From Diospyros lotus (lineage: Eukaryota; Streptophyta; Magnoliopsida; Ericales; Ebenaceae), in NCBI RefSeq assembly GCF_014633365.1, contig NC_068338.1, forward strand, positions 18,610,616-18,674,615: a stretch of DNA of 64,000 bases, written 5' to 3'. The notes beneath the pieces are model-generated. The model had not been told where the DNA came from, searched no databases, and saw only the letters and a program-made list of their open reading frames with translations. A program made the translations under genes and the position numbers. Below are positions 23,589-34,885 of the stretch, piece after piece; positions within the stretch are counted from its first letter, which is position 1, and every line of letters starts with the position of its first letter.

Positions 23589-24055
23589 TGGCGCTAGGAT
23601 ATGTTTTTGTAGCTTAGATATCTGTTGTTGTGCTTACAGGCCATGGCAAAAAGCCTGAGAAATTCAACGGGTTGAATTTCAAGAGGTGGTATCAAAAGAT
23701 GTTGTTTTACCTTACTACTTTGAATCTTGTGAGATTCTTGACTAAAGATACTCTTAAATTAAAGGAGGATGAAACAGATATGCTAGTTATCAACGCAATT
23801 GATACATGGAAGCATTCTGATTTCTTATGTAGACTTCGAAAGAGAAAGACAAGTGCCTATGAGACACATGTAATGGATACCATGATTGAAGATGTGTTCA
23901 ATATAAGCATGTCAACCATGAAATTTGAGGTGAACTTGGTTGGGTCTAACTCGAGGGAATGGTGGATTGACACTGGTGTCACAAGGTACATTTGCTTAAA
24001 CATGGAGTTGCCCACCACCTTTGAGCCACTTGGTGGGATATATCAATTTTATTGA
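23589..24055 (+). pseudogene. Copia gag fused by deletion to a protease fragment
   Basis: The open frame carries a gag N-terminal signature (KFNGLNFKRW, then a hydrophobic helix). After about 65 codons it passes abruptly into SREWWIDTGVTRYIC, the start of the copia protease, where DTG is the active-site motif. The zinc knuckle and the end of gag are missing, so an internal deletion joined the two. It ends in a stop at 24053-24055. Non-functional. Confidence 0.75.
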
Positions 24056-24068
24056 ACAATTATCTTTT

Positions 24069-24186
24069 AAATAAGATACCTTGAAAGAAGGAGAAAAAGA
24101 CTCCATATGAACTTTGGAAAAGTAGGAGACCATCCTACAAATACTTAAGAGTGTGGGGGTATCTAGCAAAATTTGCTGTTGAGTGG
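24069..24186 (+). pseudogene. Copia integrase C-terminal remnant
   Basis: A TPYELWK motif and the following YKYLRVWGYLAKF stretch match the end of the copia integrase region. The integrase catalytic core is absent. One stop (TGA near 24081) lies inside. Confidence 0.65.
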
Positions 24187-24459
24187 AACCATCTAGTGTA
24201 AGAGGTGGAGATGCTCTTTGTTTGGTCTTTGTGTAGTGGTGTATGGAGACATTTGTTCCTTGTTGGGATCCATTATCCTCCATTAGATGGGGGTAAACAT
24301 CCTATGTGTTCTAAGTCGGTTGGTGATTGTGGGAGTCATTGGCCAAGGCACATATAATCAAAAAGGAATTTTTGATATCGGAAAGAGTTCCGATATGCCA
24401 TCTTAATCACCCTAGACTGATCCGACATATATAGTCATCGAGTCCTATGAGTTTAATCA

Positions 24460-24986
24460 GCCACATTACATAGACAAAATTCTTGAGAAATTCAATAAGA
24501 ATGATTCTAATGTGGTTAAAACACCATTAGACATTAGTCTTCATCTATCCAAGAATAAATGTGAAAGTATTTATCAAGTAGAGTACTTTAGAGTAATTGA
24601 AAGTCTAATGTATTTCATAAGTTGTACTAAATCAGATATTGCTTATGCAATTAGTAGATTGAATCGATATACGAGTAATCTCAATGTTAATCACTAGAAA
24701 GCAATAGGAAGAGTACTTGGGTACTTATGGTATACTCGTAATTATTGCTGCACTACATCAGATACCTAGCTATCCTAGAAAGATATAATGATGCGAATTG
24801 AATATCTAATGTAAAAGATTCGAAATCTACAAGTAGATATGTATTCACACTTGCATGTGCAACCATGGCCTGAAAATCCTCTAAACATACTGTTATAACC
24901 ATATCCACTATGAAATCTGAATTTATTGCCTTAGACAAATGTGGCGAAGAGGCAGAATGGCTATGCCACTTTTTAGAGGATATTCC
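24460..24986 (+). pseudogene. Copia reverse transcriptase end / RNase H start remnant
   Basis: Reads YIDKILEKFN, then TPLDISLHLSKN, then SLMYFISCTKSDIAYAISR, the conserved region after the RT palm. The RNase H portion follows (SKSTS-like, TMKSEFIAL, EEAEWL), with stops at 24695 and beyond. It is cut at 24986 by the nested LTR insertion and resumes at 28583. Confidence 0.75.
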
Positions 24987-27900
24987 TGATAGAGTTGTAA
25001 CCTGGGAGCCAATCATAAGAGTCGTGAGTTGGCTGTATTTCTAATTAATCTTGGACAGATTTTGATTAATATTAGTATTTTTCTTTTAATATGTGGTAAT
25101 ACGTTCATATTTGTATTTTACTATTTAGATGAATCCCAAAGAATGTAGCAATGTCAATCGAGTTATGATGAAATCATACTAATGAGAACGAATGACCGAT
25201 GCTTTATTCTTAAACTATTTATGGTCATAGGACTATAGAGTGGGGCCTTTATAGTACCGTCAAGACCGGTACACACTATATATGCTCGTAAGAAGGGTAG
25301 TTGATTTCACTGACTACTTGTGTGGTGACACTAATGCAAGTGTCTAGGTGCTCATTGGTGAATGAGTTCACTGAATGACCTAACTTGAAAACACCCAAAT
25401 GGTAATTTTTACTAAATGTCAACTGGGAGTTCTAGGTGGCGACATGTGCTAGTAATCTTTTTTCCTGAGCTATCACAGTTATCTTGTATGAGGAGTGTCA
25501 TGCTTTGATGTCACTATACGGGGTCCAGTAAGATGGGTCTCTAATAGGGTGGTTATTGAGTATGATCCGAATCATACGAAGGTAGGTGAGTACGCAAAAT
25601 TAAATCTATCAACCTTAGTAAGATTTAAAAGGTATATGCCCTATGTGAATGATGAAACCACAACTTGAGGAGTCGTTGGCTAACGCGGATAGTTGAGAAT
25701 TAATAAGAGTTATTAATTCGACTATATGAGTTGTGGACTTAACATTCATACACATAGAGTTGGTTATTAGAAGTTTGATATTTTACCATACTTCTAGACT
25801 ATACTGGGCATTATGATAGAGGGATCGAATAGCACTGAAACTTGTCACGGAAATGTTCATTAGAAGTGCTATTTGCATTTCATTATGATATGGGGGCCAT
25901 GATATGTTGCTAGATGTCAATCTTGGTCTAAGAGCAAGATAATAATTTTTTGTCATGAGATGAAATAACTTAAGGATCTTAATTAAAGAGTTTTATTAGG
26001 TGTAGGATTCTATAAATTGCCCTTTGCCATCTTCATAGTGAACCTATAAGGTCACGCACAAATAAAGAGAAGTTTCAAGAAATTTCAGTGGGACTGAAAA
26101 ATATTTTTGGAGCTCGAAAGAATTTGTGGATTTTTGGGGTGAACTATCACTCGTGGAAAAATCCACGGGATGCCAACAAAATGAGCAAAAAGTAAAATAA
26201 GGTGAAAAAATCACAAATGGGTTGGGCCTTGGCCCAACATGTTTATAATATGTTTGGGTTTTCTATAAATCCCTAGTTTGACTAGGGTTTAAAAATAGTT
26301 TTCCATTTTGCCTTACAACCGCTTTGGTTTTCTAAAGAGAGAAAGTTGGTTTTTGAGAAAAACCAATCATATTTTCAGGTGTTGGATTAGATCTTGTGTA
26401 ACACCCCAAATTTTTTGAGCGTGTTATAACTTAGGATTTCAAGAATTTCTTCTTTTTCTTCACAACACATCCATTGATATACATCACACAATTTTCCAGA
26501 AACCCTAATGTTCACCTTCTCAGCCTAACAAACCCAATAAACAAATACCTAAGACAGGTGATATAGTTACGAATACAAAAGCTAGATTGAACTTGATATG
26601 GTACATAACCATAATGCTTTATTTATAATATAAGAAATCGTTTAAGACGTCTACAAACGTATTACATGGATATCATTTCTTGAAAGCGATAACCAAATGC
26701 CTTAACATAACCAAATCATATTAAGGTTTGTATCAACTGAATTTCTCATGCATACATAAAGATATGCTAAAACATGCTACAAACAACAAAACAAATTTAT
26801 TCTTCAACTACCTCATTTCCCTTAGAGCCGTTTGTTAAAGCTGGAACGTTTAAATATTCTAGGGACATATTCCAATTAAAAGATGAACCTTCTAGTAAGA
26901 ACTCCAAAACAATTTATATACATGCATGAATAGATATAAAATGTATGAGAAAATAACGAGGACTATTTCGAAGTGCCTCGTGAACATGTGAACTTCCTCC
27001 AATGAGAGCTTTCTCAATGGCGCATGCACAACGCCTCTTGAGAGGTCCCTAACCATGTCACCTCGGCCCGACCTTATAGAATTCATGCAAACACCATATC
27101 CACCGTCCCTTAGGCTCACGGTCTTCCCCACGAAAGCTTTCTCGATGGCGCACGCATAGTGCCTCTCGGAGGATATCCCGACTTTTGCCCCCAAACAATA
27201 ACATATAGGTACAACAGTATGGCCACATGAATTTTATAAATGCAATAGTTGAAAACCAACAACATATATTTTTCAAGAAATTACATTTTATATATGCAAC
27301 ATGATTTCACGTAAGAGAACAATATGATTTTGCGTACAAAAACGTTACACAAAACACGTTTCATGCAATAGTAGTCTCACATAAGAGAACAAAAATAAGA
27401 TTTGGAGTATAGGAGTCTCACTTTAACTTAATTCGAGATTCCTTGAAATTTGTGCAAATCCTCAAGTCTTCTGACCAAACCACATTCTCACACGCCTTCA
27501 CGCGTTGCCCAAGTGCTTCTTCTTCTCTAGGAACAAAAGCCTTCTATCTACTAAGCTCGAAACACTCTCGTCTAGCATGAATTTATCACAACTTAGAATG
27601 AGGAAATCCTAGGCCATGAACACCCTATTTATAGGCTTTGAAACTTGGCCACCAAGTAAGTCACAATCATTTCAAATATTTTCTGAATCTTCCAAGATAT
27701 TTTAATCATTTCAAATCTTCTAAAATATTCTTTAATCATTCCAAATGTTCTAAAATATTCTTTAATCAAATCACATCAAATCAAATAAGTCATCACGAGC
27801 TTTCATCTTATCTCTAAAGTCATCATGAGATTTTATCTTTAATCTCCCATATGCCCCTAGGAAAGGTTTCAAGAATTACACTAAAAATTATGATTTTGCC

Positions 27901-28573
27901 CTTGGCTCAAAAATTGAACTTCCCTCTCAAGACATTCATAACCCTTTTGTTTCATCTCGAAACCACTTAAGTGTTGTTCTATTCAAAAAATTAGAGCCTC
28001 CTCAGGGTTCCGTGGATTTCTTGGAAGCCCCTCATCATCATTCGGTCGTTCAAGTCGACTCACAAATGTACCGAAAATCATCTCTAATTTGATTTCTTTC
28101 AGGGTCATAAATCTCGTTTTGAGATGCTTGTCAAAGACATATCTTTGTCCTTAGGTATCTAAGCTCCAAGGCACTCCCTGCAGCTGATTCGACGATTTAT
28201 TTTACTATCAAACTAATTTTTCGATATTTTAAACTAACTTAAAATACGTGGCAATCTTACGAAAATATGGGGTATTACATCGTGCATAGTTGATGCAAGG
28301 AGTTCGAAGGAGCGAGCTCATCGACATCGATTGAAGCTTCTCTTTGGTGTGGATCACTTATAGAGGGTGGGTAATACCTCGTGGCACAAAGATTCATTCA
28401 TTCTTCATCGGATAACCAAAAGATTTGATTTTCGTTACATGTTTATATTCTTAAAAAGATTATATATTTACAAACTAGATCCGTTCATTTTGGGTTTCAA
28501 GATTAGCCAAAGAGTTTGGTTAATCTAAATAATTTTTAAATTTCTGCTGTGTTTGGAGCTAAGAAACCCAACA
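24987..28573 (+). mobile_element. Probable solo LTR nested in copia RNase H, itself interrupted
   Basis: Copia homology stops at 24986 and resumes at 28583. The inserted block starts TGATAGAG and ends AAACCCAACA (TG...CA). It is flanked by ATTCC (24982-24986) and ATTTC (28574-28578), a 4/5 match for a 5-bp duplication. Without the nested element at 26397-28279 it is about 1.7 kb. It has TATAAAT at 26264-26270 but no coding sequence, as expected of an LTR. Boundaries are inferred from the break in homology. Confidence 0.55.
26397..28279 (-). mobile_element. Solo LTR, 1,883 bp, minus orientation
   Basis: Ends are TGTAACACCCC and GGGGTATTACA (inverted complements). They are flanked by TCTTG (26392-26396) and TCGTG (28280-28284), a 4/5 match. 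Read on the minus strand it begins TGTAATACCCCATA and has a TATA box at 27633-27626. It ends AAGTTATAAC...GTGTTACA. Start and end resemble the LTR at 36229-38747, so both belong to one family. No coding or internal region, hence solo. Confidence 0.75.
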
Positions 28574-28582
28574 ATTTCAATA

Positions 28583-28845
28583 TGGAAAAAACTTGTGACT
28601 CCAATATGTATACATTGTGATAGTCAATTTGAAATTGAAAGGGCATAAAGTAATATGTATAATGGTAAGTCTAGATAAATACGTCGTAGACATAATACCA
28701 TTAAACAACTACTCTTAATCGAAATTATCTTTATTGACTATGTGAAGTTAAAAGATAATATTGCGGATTTGCTGACCAAAGGGTTGAATAGAGAGTTAGT
28801 TGAAAAATTGTCAAGGGGAATGAGACTAAAGCCCATGAAAGAATA
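28583..28845 (+). pseudogene. Copia RNase H C-terminal remnant
   Basis: Resumes with CIHCDSQ, then RRRHNTIKQLL and DNIADLLTKGL, the classic end of the copia RNase H. It has a TAA near 28643 and other stops. Continues the remnant cut at 24986. Confidence 0.75.
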
Positions 28846-29410
28846 AGTTGTTACAATGGAAACCCAACCTAGTTGACTGGAGATCCTAAGATCTAGATTC
28901 AAAGGGACAACCTAATTGTAAAAACTTTATTAGGTCACTGTGGGGGGTTTTACCCTCTTATCCATTCCTATAATGAAACAGTGGTACCTGTGAAAAAAAA
29001 TGATAGCGATGTTTGCTTTAATGATTAACTCAGAAATTCTGAGTGAAATAAGCAGGTTACTCTGAATTAAGAAATCACCTATGTGAGAAAGAAGTGGGGT
29101 TGCTTTAAAGAAAAATTGTATAGGGCTCAATTCTTTAAAAAACTCTCGTAGAATAAGGCTGATGTTCATGGCCAAAATGAATATAATCATGAGAACTAAA
29201 CAATGATAGGAAAATTCCCATGTGAGATATGTTATTATTTACATTAATAACATGACAATTCAAGGACATCATGTTTAGTAGACAATTTGTAAAGTAAATA
29301 TATTTTTGTAAGGGAATGTTTAAGGGATTACACTTACCTATCCTATGCAGGTTTTGATCGATGAACACTATCACTGAGTCAAAATATTTTCTCCATCAAT
29401 TTTCGTTCAT

Positions 29411-29418
29411 GTGGGGGA
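29411..29418 (+). other. Polypurine tract of the copia element
   Basis: GTGGGGGAT-type purine run immediately before the 3' LTR start, the expected site of plus-strand priming. Confidence 0.6.
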
Positions 29419-29419
29419 T

Positions 29420-30361
29420 TGTTGGAAAATTTGTAATATTCTCATGTTAAAATTGATAAATGGGTGAATGAAAAATTGATTGAAAAATTATTTTTAGAGC
29501 ATGTGTAATATAATGCATAATTTATATTATTATAAAAGTAAAAGAAAAGAAAAAATAAGGGGTGTACTACTTGTGCACTATGCGTGAATTATGAGGATAC
29601 ACTATGCGTGTATTGTGCAGACACACTATATGCATGGCGGCTGACTGATTTCAATTATGAGGTACTATGCAATTACTATTTGATTAATATAATATAAAAT
29701 ATTATATTATAAAGATATAATATTATTTAAATTTTATATTATATTTTTAAAAAGAAAGCAGCCTCCCTTCTCAGCAATCGTCTCCCCCTTTTTCGTCTTT
29801 CCTTTTCTTTCTCACTTCCTTCTTTTGATCTTCTTCTTTCTCCTCTATAAATAATGGGTTCTTTCTTTCAAAAAGGGGAATAGAATTCTCAATAGAATTA
29901 TTCTATAAACTTCTCATACTATTCCTGTTTTATTAATGTTCAACTAATGTTCTAGTTTGTTGTTAGACTCTAAAGTTAGTGCTAATTTCTTCGTCTATAA
30001 ACCATTGTATTCTCAAAAATAGACGCCAATTAACCTCTAGCACTTTCGGTGAGGCGACAAATCTGTTTTAAGAAAATTGTGTGTTGCACAATTCTCGATT
30101 TTATCATCATTTTATATATTGTTGTACTTTTATTTTTCTTTATATAGTATTATATTATTTTAATATTTTTATACTACTGATTTAAATATATTATTATAAT
30201 TATATTTTTGAATAATAATTATAATATTATAAATATAATTATTATTTTTAGTTAATAATATAATTATTTTATTATGATTGGATAATAATCTTAAAACAGA
30301 GAATGAATGATAGAGAATAGGGGTGGATTGAAGAAAAAATTTATTATATTTTTTTAAGACA
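29420..30361 (+). repeat. 3' LTR of the copia element
   Basis: Begins TGTTGGAAAATTTG, ends near AAGACA. TATAAATA at 29846-29853. Noticeably diverged from the 5' LTR (substitutions and small indels), so the insertion is not recent. Confidence 0.8.
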
Positions 30362-30593
30362 TTTTCTTAGAAGCCATTATTGAATATGATGGTATTACCA
30401 AATTACAGTGAAAGAGCGAATGGAAGGAGTTTTTAGCTCATAGAACAATGGGTTATTAGTATTTTTAAATGTAGCCGGGCCGACCAAACAAACTAGGATT
30501 ATTATTATTATTATTATTATAGTCTCATGATCAAATAATTATAAAGACTAGATTGCTAGTACGACATAGTATAATTCTATCCCATTATCAAAT

Positions 30594-30771
30594 GGAGTGC
30601 GATTTTGTTCACCCCTTTAATAGGGGTGAACATAACCCTCAATACTTTGAGGGTTAAAAATAATGGAAGGACTATATGGAGGGTAATATTTGACTGCCCT
30701 TTCGTTATTTTTAACCCTCAAAACATTGAGGGTTATGTTCACCCCATTAAAGGGTGAACAAAATCGCACTC
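30594..30771. mobile_element. Hairpin MITE, 178 bp
   Basis: Almost the whole element is an inverted repeat. GAGTGCGATTTTGTTCACCC at the left returns as the complement at the right, with ACCCTCAA / TTGAGGGTTA blocks in both arms. Flanked by a perfect 8-bp duplication TATCAAAT (30586-30593, 30772-30779). Eight bases favours hAT; a ninth near-match keeps Mutator possible. Confidence 0.85.
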
Positions 30772-30798
30772 TATCAAATATGCCCTCACCCAACATAT

Positions 30799-31266
30799 GA
30801 AAAATTCTAGAAAGTCGACGGGCTTACCAACGGCTTTATTGAAAGAGGGCAAAAAGATGATTTTGCTCCCACGCCTTGCTCTTTCCTTCATCTCCCATGG
30901 ATTTGCCCTTCCTCTACTGCTCTCGTCTTTCTTGCCGTAGCCGCTGCCCTAGCCTCGTTGTTGCGCCTCTATCGCCTCGCTGCTTTCGCCTCGCCTTGCC
31001 TCGTCTCAGTCGCCTCGCTGCCATCGCTGCCTAGCCCGATCGTCGCTGCATTTTCAACAACGATTGGCGAGGCGAGACAAGGCGAGGCGAGGCGAGGGCA
31101 GCGAGGCGAGGCTAGGGCAGCGGCCAGGGGAGAGGAGATGAGAGAAGTAGGGGCGGGGGTAGTGGCCCACTTTGCAAATTTGCAAAGTGAGCGGGGGTAA
31201 TTTTGTCTTTTTGCTCCCTTTCTATAAATCTCTCTGTGACTCTATCTGGCTCTACAGTGGAGCTTC
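30799..31266. mobile_element. Mutator-type MITE, 468 bp
   Basis: Flanked by a perfect 9-bp duplication CCAACATAT (30790-30798, 31267-31275), typical of Mutator-like elements. Ends resemble the element at 62179, in the opposite orientation. The core is GC-rich CGCCTCGCTGCC and its complement, making a long foldback. A 28-bp near-perfect palindrome (27/28) at 31165-31192 lies 74 bp from the right end. The open frame across the core (30958-31200) is a product of the repeats. Confidence 0.85.
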
Positions 31267-31586
31267 CCAACATATATATTCCCCAATCAATTTAATATTT
31301 GGAAAATGTGGATCTTTTATTATTAATTCGGTAGATAAAAATTTATACTAAAAATGATATCATAATAATATTTTCAAAATATAAGTCAATTTGAGCTCAC
31401 TTATATTATCTATTATAATGCCCCACATACGTTCTAATTAATAACCCTTAAAATAAAATTAAAACATTTTTGTGTTTATTTAATTTTTTTGGGAAACGCA
31501 AGAGAGAAGAAAAATAACTTTTTTGGCCATCAGATGGCCTTATTTGCCTTCTCCCCACCAAAGATATAAAAGATAAAAAAAATATT

Positions 31587-32116
31587 ATTGGTATTCCTTG
31601 AACTACACCTTAAACTATTAAAAGAAGTTAAAATGATAAAATTACCTTTGCTCAAATTATAAAATTTTAAAATGCCTTTTTCTTTTCTTCCTCTTTCTCC
31701 CTTTACCTAGCAACATGTCGCCTCCTCTCTCATTTCTCCCCCGTTTCCATGGTCGTCTCCAACAATCACTTGTTGCCACTATCTTGTTGCTGTCGTTGCC
31801 TCACCTCGCCTCGTCGCACCATCTCACGTTTCTTGTGCTGACTGTCACTGCATCCTCAGCAGTAGTTGGTGCGCGAGCGGCAAGGCTACTAGACAAGGCG
31901 ACGGTGACGACCGACGACTGATGACTGCTAGAGATGGCCATGAGAAAGGGGGAGGGGGAGAAAAGAGAGGATGTGGCTGTGCTTGCTGGTAAGGGGAAAG
32001 AGTGGAGAGAGAGAAAGAAACGGGAAGGGTATTTTAAAATTTTGTAATTTGAGTGAGGGTAATTTTGTCATTTTAGTAATTTTTGTAGTCCAAAGTATAC
32101 CTCAAGGAATACCAAT
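31587..32116. mobile_element. TIR MITE, about 530 bp
   Basis: ATTGGTATTCCTTGAACTAC at the left and the complement CTCAAGGAATACCAAT at the right. The inverted similarity extends about 60 bp through TTACC and AAAATTTT-rich blocks. A clean target duplication was not found. The core is pyrimidine-rich and partly GC-rich like the Mutator-type MITEs. ORF 31715-31921 is inside and unlikely to be a gene. Confidence 0.7.
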
Positions 32117-33463
32117 AACATGGTCTAAACATAAATGAGTAGAAAAATAAAAAATGCATGATTGTGATTTATCTCCATACATTTTAGACTATCCCATGCC
32201 ACAACTCAACAAACGACTAATTGTCTCCACCCCACCCCCCCCCCCCCAAAAAAAAAAAAAAAAACTACTTTTTGAAATTTAACCCTAAAATACCACTTTT
32301 GTGAAATTATTTCACAAAATATTGCCTTGTTGGCACTTGTGTAAATACACGAAAAACTGTTGGTGTGGACAGTAATTTTTTGGACCCTAAAATTATAAGC
32401 GATGGAAAAATGATGTTTTGGGAATTATTCTTAAGAAGGTAATCTTTTGAGAATAAATTTCAAAAGATGTGATATTTTGACAATTAATATTCTGAACAAA
32501 CACTGTGATTAGTGTTATGGCTGTAACTCTTTAGTGTTCTCCAACTTCCTGCAGATTTGCTGATTAAATGCCTGTGAATACAAGTGCACCTTTATGTAGA
32601 TGCATTGTTTAAAGTCATATACTTTTTGCTCAGACAAAAAGACTGGCCTCTCGTGGGTAAGCAGGATGCCGCACAGGGGGCAAGCACCAAGCCAGCCTAT
32701 GATAATGTGGTATCTGAGCGATGCACGGTGACAGTGTAGAGGCGTGCATTGAGAGATCTTGGGGTGATGCGTTGACAAGCACATGCAAAGGTACATTGGA
32801 TGGTTCGCGATAGGAGATGACACGTCGAGCTGGAGATAGTGATATGCTAAGCGCTATGAGCTAACACTTCGTTGGAATGGAGGGAGCAGGGGTCACCACA
32901 CAACGAGAACTTTGCGGAATTGGGTGAAAGGGAGTGTCACACAAAAAAGGAGAATATGTTCCTTTCGGTTCAAATGAGATGATCGGACGGAGAGCTTGAG
33001 GTGACTGCAATCCGCATGGGGAAAGGGGGATGACAGACACCTACAAACATTTTGATGCTCTAATAAGTAAGGGTTACTGTAAACTAGAAAAAGAACATAT
33101 TTTGATCGGTGGCCGACTAGTTTATATAAGAGAGAAAGGGATACTCCTTTGCGTGTCATCGATTGTTGCAACTGAGTAAGGAGTTGAGGATCTCGAGATA
33201 GTTGAGAATTGTTGCGGGTACGGATGATCTGGATATGACGTTGAGAAGATGAAGAATGTTGCTGATCAATTGATGTTAACGGGATGGGAGATGTTGTTGA
33301 ACTGATGTTAATAAGATGGGTCTTAAGAATTGAGCCAAGCACTGAGTTATGAACTTTCCGTTGAACCGAACCTAATAAGACTAGTATAGTCTTGAATAAA
33401 AACCCAGGTATGGGCAAAGAAAAGCCGCAGGAAGACATACCTTAAACCCACAACAGTAGACAC
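32117..33463. other. Unclassified repeat-like stretch
   Basis: Contains a poly-C/poly-A run (32234-32264) and, at 32708-32719, TGGTATCTGAGC. That string differs by one base from the usual initiator-Met primer-binding site, so a decayed LTR element may lie here, though no paired LTR was found. Long minus-strand open frames (33438-32893, 181 codons, and 32823-32515) have no family motif that I recognise and are not called. Confidence 0.35.
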
Positions 33464-33477
33464 TAAAAAAAGGAGGG

Positions 33478-33720
33478 CATGCCCCCACGGGCGTAGCACC
33501 GATGGTTCTCAGGGTAGTAGATTGTATTCAAGGATGCAGGTTCGAGTCATAACAGTCGCAGTGTGGGAGTTTCACCCTCTTGTGGGAGTGACTTCTTGTG
33601 GGTACTATGTACTGTGCCTCTTGCTTTGGGGGTCACCGTGTATCGTAATTAACCCCTTCTACATGCGTGGAACAATATCTGAAAGACTTTTAAGGCGAAG
33701 AATTTCACATTTTTGCACCC
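33478..33720 (+). mobile_element. tRNA-derived SINE
   Basis: Pol III A box GTAGCACCGATGG (33493-33505) and B box GGTTCGAGTC (33539-33548) are correctly spaced near the 5' end. A body of about 170 bp with no coding sense follows. Flanking A-rich repeats AAAAAAAGGAGGG (33465-33477) and AAAAAAAGAGGG (33721-33732) look like the target-site duplication. Confidence 0.7.
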
Positions 33721-33732
33721 AAAAAAAGAGGG

Positions 33733-34710
33733 AATCCCAAAAAATGTTTCTTTTTCTTTGGCCTTTGGCAAACAACCCATGTGGCAAAGTGAACCGATAA
33801 ATTCCCTCACAGCTCATCCGCACATGATGGCTTGCTTCCTTCCAGTATATACACACAAAGACGAGGGAAAATCCATTCTCATGACATGCGACTGCAAAGT
33901 TGAGCAAATAACCACACTTGTCTGCTTTTGATTTATGCCTTTTTGTTAAATTAAAACTTTTTAAATAAATGGATTATATTAATTTATTAACGAACAAATT
34001 TATTTATTGATTATATATATATATAGACTCGTTTATTATTTAGCTAAACCTGATTATTATTGTTCATTTAGAAGATATATATATATATGTATATATAATT
34101 ATTGTTTGTTTAAGAGAAATAAATTTGTTTATTGCTGATGAACAAACTTGTTATTGTTCACAAATAAGCTTTGATGGCATAAAAATATTTTTAATAGTTA
34201 ATAATACTAATTTGGACTACTGGTGAGAAGTTTGAAGTGTGGCATTGTTTAAAATTCTAGCTAATTCTTGTTGGCTAGATGAATCTTGATCAGCTGAATG
34301 ATCTGCAACCACAATAGAAAATACCTTAAGCATTCTTGGAATTTGATAATGGTGTAAATTATATCTTTGGAATTTGAAAATGAGATATATTTTATCTTTA
34401 AAAATTAAAAATGTAAAACTCAAATAATGTCAAATGATGAATGAGCTTTTTATAGTTTAAAACTGTTGGTAGTTTTTTTATAAACTGTTGACCTTTATAC
34501 AAAGATAGTTGACTGGTTTTGTGAACAGTTGACATGACATTTTCATATTTTATGTATTTTTTGTGTAAATTTAAAAAGAGTCAGATTGTGATTGTAACAT
34601 ATCAAAAGTTTTTTAAAACTGTTGACGATCGATTGTTTAGACTATGGATTAATTTTTTTTAAAGAAGTTGACTATTTTTAAAAGAAATCGAATGTTTACC
34701 CAAAACCGTA
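33733..34710. other. Intergenic, AT microsatellites, no gene
   Basis: Includes TA repeats at 34011-34022 and 34073-34096. AT-rich and otherwise featureless up to the target duplication at 34711. Confidence 0.5.
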
Positions 34711-34885
34711 AGTGTGTTCAGGGGTGGAGCCAAGATACTTAAGTAGGGGGGTGAACAACGATGACAAAAAATGTAAAAGTTAAAATTATACAATAATTAT
34801 CCATATTAATAAAAAAAGTAATGTAATATGATGTCAAAATATTATATCACATATATATCATGGATTTGTACTGAAAAAGTAAAAG

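Larger units (their letters stand above)
22600..30361 (+). mobile_element. Ty1/copia retrotransposon, decayed, with nested insertions
   Basis: Two related LTRs (22600-23509 and 29420-30361) begin TGTTGGAAAATTTG and share long stretches, for example around GATTGAAAAATTATTTTT and ATAATGCATAATTTATATT. Between them are copia remnants in the right order: gag start, protease, integrase end, reverse transcriptase end, RNase H. A purine-rich tract GTGGGGGAT precedes the 3' LTR. The coding order PR-INT-RT-RH identifies copia. Most of integrase and RT is deleted and stops are frequent. A probable LTR insertion sits at 24987-28573. No standard initiator-Met primer site is visible after the 5' LTR. A shared ACATTTT string borders both outer ends, but a clean 5-bp duplication was not resolved. 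Confidence 0.85.

Noticed and set aside
31715..31921. 68-codon frame starting MSPPLSF
   Set aside because: Entirely inside the TIR MITE at 31587-32116.
32234..32264. Poly-C/poly-A run considered as a retroposon tail
   Set aside because: No A/B boxes, target duplication or gene body was found upstream in the right place.
32893..33438. 181-codon minus-strand frame
   Set aside because: No recognisable domain, no splice context, and it lies in repeat-like DNA with a primer-site-like motif. A translated search would settle it.
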